Assembly: GCA_019918135.1 (NCBI GenBank)
Contig: WBZZ01004779.1
Location: forward strand, 1 to 64,000
Origin: Paulinella micropora
Lineage: Eukaryota > Cercozoa > Imbricatea > Euglyphida > Paulinellidae
Direction of reading: 5' to 3'
DNA length: 64,000 nt
In this document: one piece after another, positions 54,658-64,000 of the stretch
How the letters are laid out: each line of letters starts with the position of its first letter
How positions within the stretch are numbered: position 1 is the stretch's first letter
The notes under the pieces: generated by a model
Database searches by the model: none
What the model was told of the DNA's origin: nothing
The model's input: only the letters and a program-made list of their open reading frames with translations
Position numbers and translations under genes: made by a program

Positions 54658-54922
54658 GACACCGTGATAGCCCAGTGGTCAAGTTCTACTATCTGGGCCC
54701 TGTCGCCAGTTCGATTCCCGTCGGTGCCACCAATATTTTCATTGAACATACCGATCCGTCTGGACCAGTATTTTCATTGAACATACCGGCCCGTCTGGAA
54801 GTGTTGGAACTGCCCTTGCGGGGGTGTCATTAGAGCTTATCGTCAATTCTTCGTACTCCCCTCACGGGTGAGACGATGGAGGCGCATGTGCAGAAATGCA
54901 TCAGCCATTGACAGAGAAGCAC
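54657..54922 (+). mobile_element. SINE, full length
   Basis: Main subfamily with TTCTACTATCTGG and CCAATATTTTC changes. Its tail (54923-54972) carries the second outer LTR junction. Confidence 0.9.
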
Positions 54923-54972
54923 TATTATCATTATTATCATTATTGTTGTTATCATTATTATTGCTATTATAT

Positions 54973-55468
54973 TGTTATTCCATATATTTCAATTATAATC
55001 ATCTGGAATATATTTAGAATATTAATCCGTAACCAGTATTATATTCACCAATGAGGACAACATATTCGGTGTTTACACGGAAAATCCTTAACAGTCGTAA
55101 CAGCCATTTATACCGTTATTTACGGACACAGTTGGCAATTGCCAATATCTACGAAACACAGTTTTCAATTACCAATATCATTTATATCAGTGTCACTTTA
55201 TTAGTTTCTCCTGTCTCTGACTCATAGCTTTTTCATCTCTTGTGATGCCGTGAATCACATGTTTGTAAAGGTACAAACTGTTCAGAGCGCGCCCTATCTT
55301 ACCCGTACTTCCGTACAGACTTCAGCTAGGCACGCAGCCAGGCACGCTCCCTCACAGCTAGTTGTTGTACCTTCCTTTCATTAAAGTATTTTACCGATAT
55401 ATTCAAAGTCATTCTAATGACTAAGTATATGTTTTACTCGGTGTAAATACCGTGTCGATTAAGTAACA
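54973..55468 (+). repeat. 5' LTR of outer element, copy 2
   Basis: TGTTATTCC...AAGTAACA, then ATACGTTATGATGCC as in the first copy. Confidence 0.85.
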
Positions 55469-55726
55469 ATACGTTATGATGCCTCGCGCACGGCGGTTCG
55501 GTTTTTTACTTTGAAGCTCTTCGATTTCGACCATCTCTTCGATGACTTCGAAACATCAACGACAGCGTCAGCGACAACGACGACGACGACGGGAGAGCAG
55601 AATTCGCAGAGCACGGCCTCTATAGCTATCACGAGATACGGGAGAGCAGAGAATTTGATGACGACGACTCCTATAGCTATCACGAGATACTGCTAGACAA
55701 CGATTTTAATTTTTTTACGACACAAC

Positions 55727-55986
55727 TTTCCACCAGAAGGGTGAGGTGCTGGATGGCGTTGGACCTTCAATCTACGACACTGCTTTCCACCAGAAGGGTG
55801 AGGTGCCGAATGGACTACCTACTGACGATGCAGCTTCCCACCAGAAGGTGATGAGCTGGTCACGAACGATGGAAATGCAGCTTCCCACCAGAAGGGTGAT
55901 GAGCTGGTCACGAACGATGGAGATGAGTACCATCAAAACGGAATTGTCAACGACGACAACGAGACAGCTTCCCACCAGCAAGGTGA
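55727..55986 (+). repeat. CCACCAGAAGGG-type minisatellite, copy 2
   Basis: Five units as in 8284-8545; the third lacks one G. Confidence 0.7.
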
Positions 55987-56221
55987 AGTGCTGCATGGAC
56001 TTCCTACTGGCCATCTAGCTCTCCACGAGACGCGTGAGGAGCTGAGAGAACAGTGGAAGTGGCGATGGCATCGACGACGGATGCAACTATGAAGACTGAA
56101 CAAGCAGCGGCCAAGAGCGTTCGGCTGGCTACGCCGACTGGGTGCAGAGAGCACTTTGCAGTCGTGACTGCGTCTACGGTGGGTCTGTCCGAACACAGAC
56201 CCCAAACAGGGAAGCATTTCG

Positions 56222-56899
56222 ATGATATTGCTTGCTTTCCCACAAATGAATGCTGAACAGATGTTCCACGATGGCGACGACCTGGGCAAGCCTGCTACTG
56301 CTCAACGACATGTTAAGAAAGCCCCGCCAGCGCCTAACTGCCCCCTACCCGCTTTGCCAAGGAGAAGACCTCCTCCGCTGCCTACATTAGCCCCACCCCC
56401 CCTTCCAACTTTGAAGACTGGAGTTGTGAATCGTTTGGCAACACCAACAAGATACACTGGGCTACTCGGCTCCTTCGATCCTGTTTTGGGCGACCGACGT
56501 GCCCCTTTAGAACATCAACCTGAGCTCCCTCGTGCCCTTCGGGGGCAAACTTCAACGATAATAGAATACGATAGGCAGGATATTTGTTTTAGATATAGTG
56601 ACGAAATAGGAGGGGAAGAAATAAGAGACGAAAAGACAGACTCTTACAGCACTACGACAAACAGACAGACAGTGTCACGAAACAGAATAGAGGCTCAGAC
56701 AGGGAGAGCTGAGACAGAACTGCTCACAGAATCACATGAAAGTCAGAGTGAGTTTGAGAATTTCGTACAGACGAAAGTGAAAAGTGTAGAGACACACACT
56801 CACACACGCACGCAAGGAGTAATAGACTCACAAGAAAGAAATGAGAGTGAAAGAGTGAAATATAGACAGATAGAGAGAGACAAACACAGACAGCAGTAG
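56222..56899 (+). CDS. Hypothetical protein of outer LTR element, copy 2 (225 aa)
   Basis: Same protein as 8781-9458. The adjoining T-rich region with the doubtful ORF (56975-57766) and the non-coding stretch 57767-58593 follow as in the first copy. Confidence 0.3.
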   Translation: MILLAFPQMNAEQMFHDGDDLGKPATAQRHVKKAPPAPNCPLPALPRRRPPPLPTLAPPPLPTLKTGVVNRLATPTRYTGLLGSFDPVLGDRRAPLEHQPELPRALRGQTSTIIEYDRQDICFRYSDEIGGEEIRDEKTDSYSTTTNRQTVSRNRIEAQTGRAETELLTESHESQSEFENFVQTKVKSVETHTHTRTQGVIDSQERNESERVKYRQIERDKHRQQ

Positions 56900-58593
56900 A
56901 GACATACTAGACAACGACAAAGACATACACACACTATGTCCCATTTCTACAGACATATGCTCATCTGAGTACACATGCATTTCAAAGCATTTTTGTGTGT
57001 GAATGAATGTTCAACGTCATATGTGTGTTTGTTACATCAAACGTTGTTATGTTGTGACATGCTTTCACACACGAACATTTTGTCAGGTCTGTGGTGTCAA
57101 GTATACGATATGCCTGACACACTGTCATTTTCACTTGAACCTTTTCCACATACGTTCTCTCATCGTGTCTTCAAGCATTTGTCTGTTATTCATGCTCATA
57201 TTACATGTTATTTGTGTAGTTTGGATTGTTTTTCTTTGTTCACTTATGTTTCGTTGGAATGTGACAACATCATCACAAAGAGAGAGATGTATAGACAGAC
57301 ATTCCTACCTACCTATGGCTTCCTCTCTCTTTCAACCTTTTATGTAGATAGAGTGGTGACGTCGCCTCCTCTGGCCTCGCAGCATGACCCCCATCTTTTT
57401 CGATTTCATTTGGGCTACCTAACTCGCCTCGTTTGGGACCCTAGTACCACTACTACGACCACTACTTTGGGGAAGCTTGGCCTGGCGACGTTCACCGCTT
57501 TGGCCTCCGTGTTTGTATGTTTGTCCTTAAAACATACACTGACAGGAAAGCATTTGTTCTTTTTGCTCCCTCTGTACTCCTGCTGCCCATCATCTTCTGC
57601 AGATGATTGCAGTGAGCATTCGACCTTCGGTTTATGTGTGTGTACGTATACCCGGAACGCACACCAGAACAGGGAAGTCCTTTGTTCCCCTGTCCTCCCT
57701 TTTTCTTCAATATTGTTCAGCGTTCATTGTTCTTCCTCTCTGCAGCTCGTGAAAGGAGTTGTGTGACTTTTAGGCTTCGTTTTGGCTTGGCGACGGACAT
57801 TCTTTGCCCCTTTGAGATCCGACGACTAATAGACAAATAGTCCTGCATGACTATAAACTGACCCAACGACAACTACAATAACGACTACGGCTTCCGGTTC
57901 GTTTTTGCGTCTTCTCTTCTTTTTCGGTTTGTTGGAACGCTTACGTCAATAAGCGTGGGAAACCTTTTATTTTGTATCAGACTTGGTTCTCGCTTTGATG
58001 AGGAAGAGGTGGGTTCAGTAACCCACGAGTCAAAATTGTATCGAACTTTATTTTGAATGTGTAGTAATGGTTCTTGATGGAAAAGACATCCAATTGATAT
58101 AGATTTAATTTTTTTCTATCTTCCTTTCCTGTCCCAGTATAGGAACTCTTTGATAGTTTATACCCCTCTACGGGAAGTGTTAGCAAATTTTTTGCATCGA
58201 TCATGTTTTTCTACTGCCAGCCCCTAAACCCACTGATCTTTCCAATTCGTTTGCTAAGTTGGTTTTGTCTTGTTTCGCCATTCTTCGCTGATTGGGTTCC
58301 TGTCATGTGCCCACCGACGCCGACCATCAATGCTACCCCGCTTTTGGACTGACACCTGCGACTTTGTTTTCGCTTTCCTGTCCCATCCTTCAATTGCGCT
58401 TTTGACCTCATAACTCGTTAGACCTTGCGGCCTTTTATGGCACGATTTATTTCAGAGCGCGGACTTGGACATTATCGTTTATTATACCATGAACATGTTC
58501 TTCTTTCTTTCTGTCATTTCGTTTGCATTTCTGTTACGTATTGTTTGAGTAATACTATATTGACTTACATCTGTACGACCCGAACTCATAAAC

Positions 58594-58894
58594 TGAGAGT
58601 ATTGACATACCATTAGTTAGTAAATCAGTCATATTAATCACTAGGCCGGTCAGCCGGTAGTTACTACTAATTGGCATTCAGTGCCTGATGAAGGGAATGT
58701 TGACCATATTATTAGGTGTTCATACATAATCCAGTATAAGTCATAATATTATTGTTTTATTTTCAGTTTTGCGATTACCTCCATCTAATCTTGTTATTAC
58801 TACCATTAAAGTTATTCAGTTCTCGCATTTCAGTAGAACCACAAAGTGTCCTTTAAAGTTACGTCCGGTATTATATAGATTGTTACATCTATCA
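58594..58894 (+). repeat. 5' LTR of inner copia element, copy 2
   Basis: TGAGAGTATTGAC...ATCTATCA, followed by the same GGGTTATGA primer binding site (58893-58903 including the LTR CA). Confidence 0.92.
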
Positions 58895-58964
58895 GGGTTA
58901 TGACTCCAACCTTTCTGCGTTTGATTCTGCGTCATCGGAGAAGTCTACGACTACTACACTGACA

Positions 58965-60425
58965 GTGGCGAAGGAGCATCGCTTCAGCGGCGAGCATGGG
59001 ACGAGGAAGTGGAGGGACGCATACCATGAAATCACTACATACCTCGCTGGCAAGCATCGCGAGCACCTACTGCTGGAGTTGGACCAGTGTTTGCTTTATT
59101 ATAAACAAAGGAAACTAATGTTAGACAAGGAACAGGATCGCAAGCAGGCGGAGTCGGGGAAGTCTTCGAGTTCCTCACGGGCTCTGCCTACGGATGCAAA
59201 GCATATCAACCTATCGGACTTGGAGGAGGACACAGTACTACGAGCTAGACAGGAGGTCTTCTCTTTCATCTACCTGTGTTTGTCTGGCACTGCGAAGTTG
59301 CTGGCCAGGCCGTTGTCGGAAGAGCGACCGATGGTCCCCAGTAAGCTGGTCAAATGCTTGGCTGAGCGGTATAAGGGCAGCACTCAGGAGGAGTTGCTTG
59401 CGGAGCAATGTTTTCTGACAAACTTTCGTTTCAATCTGCAGAGAGATCTGCCGTCGCAGCTGACGGAGTTCGTGAAACGCTGCGATCGTCTCCACCTGGA
59501 TGGGGGAGATGAGATCAAGCCTATGACGCGTCTTGGCATCTCGCTGAATGCTCTGGCTGGGATCAAGTCATGGGAGGAGTTATACCGGGCCCAGATGAGG
59601 AGGACGGGACTGGACTTCGACTGCTTCAAGACGAGCTTCCTGAAGGAGGTTCGGATGTGGGAGGCCCGGGGAGGGGCGAAGCAACAGCAGACCGGTGATG
59701 GTTCTGTGTTCGTGTCCTTCGCTGATGTGTATGGCCGGGAGCAACGTCAGGCTGGTGATGGGAAGCAGCGTGGGAAGGGCAAAGGTGGATGGAAGGGAAA
59801 GGGCGATGGTACTCGGAACGGTGATGGTCAACGTGGTAACGGAAATGGTGGACCGGGTGGTGGCCAGACTGGGAATGGTGGCAAGTGTTGTTTTGCTTGC
59901 GGCAAATGTGAGCCAAAACATCGGTTTTTCGAGTGTACCAACCAGTGTTTATACCAGAAAAGTCAGGCGCACAAGTCTCATAAGGGAAAGGACTGCCCTG
60001 AACTAAAGACTAAGTTCGCCACTTTACTGAAACGTATTGCTACTCAGCGTAAGGGCAAGACGATGGACTCCAAGCCTGCGGCGTCTCTGTGTGCGGCGAC
60101 TGGAGCTACGACTGTCGTGGTTGATGAGGATCCGTTTTCGTCTTACCCTCCGTACTTTCCGCCTGGGGGATCGCTCTACATGATGACCGGGAGTGGGGAC
60201 GCCAAGGGGGGTTCTTCGGGCCCGGGTTCGTGGGGATTCGTTCAACAAGGGGACTGGAAGATACGCCTGCGATGGGTCGATGACCCAGGGGTGAGAGGGG
60301 CAGGGCAACCAATGCTCGGCCCTTACGAGTGGGGACAGGCGGTGCCTGAGGGTCCAGCGTTTTGCTGTCTACATTCCGGAGATAAACCGATATTTTTTCA
60401 CGTACCACGGCAATGTCTGTGTTAA
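58965..60425 (+). CDS. gag: Gag-like protein of copia element, copy 2
   Basis: Same 486-codon frame as 11519-12979, including the missing start codon and the CX2CX6HX4C knuckle. Two silent differences were noticed (ACATAC for ACCTAC; AGAGAT for AGGGAT). Confidence 0.75.
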   Translation: MAKEHRFSGEHGTRKWRDAYHEITTYLAGKHREHLLLELDQCLLYYKQRKLMLDKEQDRKQAESGKSSSSSRALPTDAKHINLSDLEEDTVLRARQEVFSFIYLCLSGTAKLLARPLSEERPMVPSKLVKCLAERYKGSTQEELLAEQCFLTNFRFNLQRDLPSQLTEFVKRCDRLHLDGGDEIKPMTRLGISLNALAGIKSWEELYRAQMRRTGLDFDCFKTSFLKEVRMWEARGGAKQQQTGDGSVFVSFADVYGREQRQAGDGKQRGKGKGGWKGKGDGTRNGDGQRGNGNGGPGGGQTGNGGKCCFACGKCEPKHRFFECTNQCLYQKSQAHKSHKGKDCPELKTKFATLLKRIATQRKGKTMDSKPAASLCAATGATTVVVDEDPFSSYPPYFPPGGSLYMMTGSGDAKGGSSGPGSWGFVQQGDWKIRLRWVDDPGVRGAGQPMLGPYEWGQAVPEGPAFCCLHSGDKPIFFHVPRQCLC

Positions 60426-60607
60426 GCAGGCCTTGGCCAAGCGACGCTACGACGAATATATGGAGTGTTATAGGCCGGATCGAGTTGCTGAACTTCAGCC
60501 GGGGTCGCCTAGGCCCTAGGATGATGTGCCCATGGAAGATGGACACCAGCGGGACCGGGTTGTAGCTGCTGGGGCTGGATGATGTCTCTCTGGTTGGGGC
60601 TTCTTCG

Positions 60608-61075
60608 GTGGACGTCATGGATGTGGAGGGTCGAGTGGCTGTCGGGCCATCGGAAGAGCGTTTGTCATCCTTACCGGCTTCGTCATCGGTTGTGGTGGCT
60701 TCGTCGTCGGGGGTGTCGGGGTTGGCTTCCTCTTCGGGGTCAGCTTCGTCTTTGCAGGTGGCGCCTCGAACTGGGGGGGACTCCAAGCGCGAATGGGCGT
60801 CGACGGGGAGCGAACGGTCTGCTGCCCTGAATCAGAATTACAGTTGGTGGGACGGTGATGAATGGATTCGCGTGGTACGAGAGATTACCGGTGTGGTCTC
60901 TGGGGGGCGACCGGGTGATGTGGTGACACGTTACGATGGGGACCCTGTGGTTTGTGCGGCGGGTTTGCTCAATCGACAGCCGCCATTGGATCATTGGGTG
61001 CCTGAGCCGGCGCCGCAGCGTGATATCGGAGCTCCACGATTGGTGTTTCTGCAAAGTATGTGGATTGGGTACTGA
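60608..61075 (+). pseudogene. Copia polyprotein linker, copy 2
   Basis: Same as 13162-13629. Confidence 0.4.
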
Positions 61076-61078
61076 ACC

Positions 61079-61645
61079 ATGGGGATGCTTATGATATGTT
61101 TTATTGGCAGCAGTACTTCTGTTTTGTTTCCGGAGCGGAACTGGTGGGAGTTCGACTGTCGTCAGTGTGAGGAGGCCCAGGAGACGGGGAACGAGCCAAG
61201 GAAGGTCTGTGAACACTGTGGCAGCGACCCTGTGGACACGTTCCAGTGTGACAACTGCTTCGTGGTGTACTACTGTTTGGACCTTTGTCAGCAGCAGGAT
61301 CAACCGAAGCATCTAACCTACTGTACCGTGGTGAGGAGCAGCCCAGTGCGGGTTGGTGTCATGCGTGCGGAGTTGCGGAGCAATCGAACGGGCCTGGGGC
61401 ATTCCATCAAGTCGCATGCGGTTGCTGCTCTTTTGTGGCACAGGTTGATTCGTTACCGGGAAGGGGGGCCTTCACTTCTGCCTCGGAACGTTAGAGAAGG
61501 ACCGGCGCTTCCACTGGGGTCCGATGACGAGGACGAGAGCTTGGATCACCGCATTCGGGTGGGTCCTAGTGCTCCGGATGAGGACGACCCGGGGTTGATG
61601 ATGAGCTGGTGCGGCGTTACTCGTCTGCCAAGACGATGGTCTTGA
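61079..61645 (+). pseudogene. MYND-type zinc finger region, copy 2
   Basis: All eight zinc ligands are kept as at 13633-14199. Confidence 0.7.
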
Positions 61646-62052
61646 ATCCGCCTCCTGCTTCGGGACGAAGGGCTTTGGGCGATCGTCGTTATCAGTCGTT
61701 GGAGCAGTATTTTGCTGAGATGGTCCTACGAGACAGGGATACTCTTGTCCGTCCTTTTGACTACAACGACTCTGTCATACCTTGGCTTGAGATGGAGAAT
61801 CACCTGGGATGCTATGGGATTGGGGATGATGGTCGTGTGGAGCCGCCTTGTCCAGAGCTGGATGTTATTGTGGCGTTCATGCGTAAGATCAAAGAGGAAT
61901 CATATGGGCGACCACAACTTCCTTCTGGGAGACTACCTGCGGGGCTGCTCGGACCGTGGGCGTTGGATTTCATCGACCTACAAGATTATAGAAGGGCGAT
62001 GGCTCGCTATTACAGGATGTTTGTCTGTGCACCGTTGGGCTACCGACCTTAG
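61609..62052 (+). pseudogene. Unrecognised copia polyprotein region, copy 2
   Basis: Differs from 14163-14606 by several residues (e.g. MVLNPPP, AFMRKIK, ARYYRMF), the most changed stretch between the two copies. Confidence 0.4.
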
Positions 62053-62299
62053 CCTATCCCTGTTGAGCGGTTGAGATCGGTTTGGGGGAGAGGCCTCATG
62101 TCGTGCCTAGGCCTCTACCGAAGCTGGTCTCCAATCGTTCTGTGGGGGACAGTGAAGCGGCTTCATCGGATGTAGAATTCTCAGTGACGGGCGTCTTGTC
62201 TTCGGCGTCGTCTGGGTCTACGACTGGGTCTGCGACTCAAGGGGTGAGTGGACCTGCTTCGTCTGGGGCTACCATTCGGCTTCGTCGCAGGCTACAGCT

Positions 62300-62650
62300 T
62301 TGGCTTCGTCAGGAGGAGTCGGGTTGCCTACTGGGAGTGCGAATGATTCGTCGCCAGGAGGTCAAGTGAATGGTGGAGGTGGGCCCTCGCTCTATGTTGT
62401 GGGGGGGACGGGGGATTGTGTACCTTGTCATGCGGCTTCCATCTCGACCAAATGGTGCCTCAACAGTGCCGCTACACACGATCATGTGCCCAGCTCATCA
62501 TATTTGGCTTCGCCAGTCAAGGAGGGATTACCTGTGGTGGTCGATGGCCTTGGGGGACAGCGTCTGGACAAGTATGGTAAGGCTGTTGTGGCTGGCCGTG
62601 ATGGGCAAGGCAAGGAGGCTTACCTTAGTAATAGGTTGGATCCAGCGTAA
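62300..62650 (+). pseudogene. Degenerate copia protease region, copy 2
   Basis: Same WCLNSAATHDHV and in-frame TAA (62648-62650) as the first copy, so the lesions predate the duplication. Confidence 0.65.
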
Positions 62651-62656
62651 TACTAT

Positions 62657-63145
62657 GTGACTCCAGATATCTACGTTGGGCTGGTCTCGGCTGGGCGTCT
62701 ACAGGTAAAAGGGTATTCTACACACCTACAAGGGGCAGGCTTCTTTGTATCAAGGAAGGAGTGCACCTGTATTGCGGATGAGGATAAAATTATGGTCGGT
62801 GAGCTTCAACTGGATAGTCTACGCTACCGATTTCTGCCTGGGAATGCAAAGGATGTGGGCTCGGCTCTCTACTCTGGGCTACCTAAGCAACAACAGGTAC
62901 CGTTCAAGGTGAGTGGTCACTTTCTTCATGATTTGTATGGGCATTTGGGTCCTAAGCCTACGGCGTCCTTGGTAAGAGCGCATAAGCACGACTGGGATGT
63001 GGTTGATGTGGGTGGTCTCGCGGGCTACAGTAAGCATGGGAAGTGTGTCGTGTGCCAACTTACGCACTCTACGTTCAAACCGTCATATACCGGAGCACAT
63101 CTGACGGTTATGTCTCGCGCCGGACAAGGATTGAGTGGGGACAGT
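62657..63145 (+). pseudogene. GAG-pre-integrase region, copy 2
   Basis: HDLYGHLG and CVVCQLTHS present; same loss of phase near 63141. Confidence 0.7.
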
Positions 63146-63954
63146 ACTGGAAAATTCCCCGTCCGGTCTACAATGGCTACAACTATCTGCTTTTGTTTGT
63201 GGATGATGCTACTCGCTGCTTGTTTGCGTTCCTGTTACGTGAGAGGACGGCTGAGGTATGCGTGGGTCATCTACGTTATGTCATGGCATTGGGCAAAACG
63301 CATGCTGGTGCTAAACCGAAGCAATTTCGTTCGGATGGGGAGTGGATTTCAACTGCACTGCATGACCATCTGCGAGCTAAGGGAGTTCTACCTCTACGGG
63401 GCAAGTACGATCCTAATAAGAATGCAATTGCAGAGTCCTGGTTGAAGCAGGTGTTTCGAATTGCAAGGGCGTTGATGCTGGCACGATGTGTACCTTACCA
63501 GTTTTTGGGCTATGCTGCTCTTCATGCAGTCTTCATCATCAACGCTGTTCCCTACAATGGGGGCAAGCCACGGTATGAGATGTTCTTCAACCGTGCGTTG
63601 CCTCACATCTCGTTTTGGCACGTCTTTGGATGTCTCTGCTACCGACACCTGGGAAGCCACAAGAGTCGTTCGAATACATCGGAATTGGCTGTGTACGTCG
63701 GACATTCCCTGGAGACGTCGTTGTACTACGTGTGGTCTACGACTGCAAGGAGGGTGGTTGACGAAAAGCATGTAGAGTTTGTGGATTATGTGGCTGGTTG
63801 GCCAGCTATCTACCCGCGTGGTGGAGTCGCCAGGACTCTCATCACTGATTTCGTAGTAGGCGACCTGGAGAGGCACAGTGCCATTCCAGATTGGCGGAAT
63901 TACTTCGGTGTGGAAGAGTGGGAGCTCTTACGTGCTGTTGAAGCGACTGCGTAA
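63146..63954 (+). pseudogene. Copia integrase core, copy 2
   Basis: Same Asp/Glu motifs as the first copy. One change noticed, YVGHSLE for YLGHSLE. The window ends 46 bp later, in the linker. Confidence 0.75.
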
Positions 63955-64000
63955 GCGGGTCTTCGAGTGGAAGACGAAGGGGATGGTCGAATAGATGCAC

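Larger units (their letters stand above)
54973..64000 (+). mobile_element. Outer LTR retrotransposon, copy 2 (cut by window end)
   Basis: Nearly identical to 7534-16554, including the flanking SINE tail, the minisatellite and the nested copia element at the same position. 3' part not visible. Confidence 0.8.
58594..64000 (+). mobile_element. Inner Ty1/copia element, copy 2 (cut by window end)
   Basis: Same as 11148-16554 with only about ten substitutions over ~5.4 kb. Visible from the 5' LTR to just past integrase. Confidence 0.92.

Overview
This window is eukaryotic repeat DNA. I found no host gene, rRNA gene or functional tRNA gene. It holds non-LTR retrotransposons (LINEs), short non-autonomous retroelements joined by (TTA)n microsatellites, and an LTR retrotransposon nested inside another. 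Neither the proteins nor base composition fixes the species. A protist or alga with roughly 50% GC coding DNA is plausible, and the low-diversity, head-to-tail layout would suit a heterochromatic, centromeric or subtelomeric region.

Layout: LINE copy 1 (1-5991, 5' end cut by the window edge); a short-element cluster (5992-7533); a nested LTR region (7534-20214) made of an outer element with ~500 bp LTRs and an inner Ty1/copia element (11148-19245); a second cluster (20215-22087); then LINE copies 2 (22088-28125), 3 (29681-35790), 4 (38195-44287) and 5 (46717-52797) separated by clusters; a last cluster with a LINE-headed chimera and an inverted element (52798-54972); and a second, nearly identical copy of the nested LTR region from 54973 to the end of the window. 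Coding landmarks in the two LTR regions are 47,446 bp apart, so the window looks like about 1.35 periods of a large duplicated unit.

The LINE encodes one long protein: an RRM-like N-terminal domain, a basic stretch, an APE-type endonuclease, a YADD reverse transcriptase and a C-terminal CCHC finger. Only copy 3 keeps this open from start to finger. Copies 1, 2, 4 and 5 share the same set of lesions and so were multiplied as DNA after being inactivated.

The short elements are: a tRNA-derived SINE of ~266 bp (19 copies), a ~172 bp 'G' element (13 copies), a ~346 bp 'C' element (4 plus one inverted, truncated copy) and one LINE-headed chimera 'X'. All of these, and the LINE, end in the same module: an ATGGAGG-like motif, a small stem-loop, 20-30 nt, then (TAT)n. 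The most economical reading is that the LINE reverse transcriptase recognises this stem-loop, starts copying in the (UAU)n tail and inserts into existing (TTA)n tracts, so each element lands in the tail of an earlier one.

The inner copia element has Gag, protease, integrase, RT and RNase H regions, all broken by shared lesions. It also carries an extra region with a MYND-type zinc finger between Gag and protease. Its primer binding site matches the anticodon arm of initiator tRNA-Met (half-tRNA priming).
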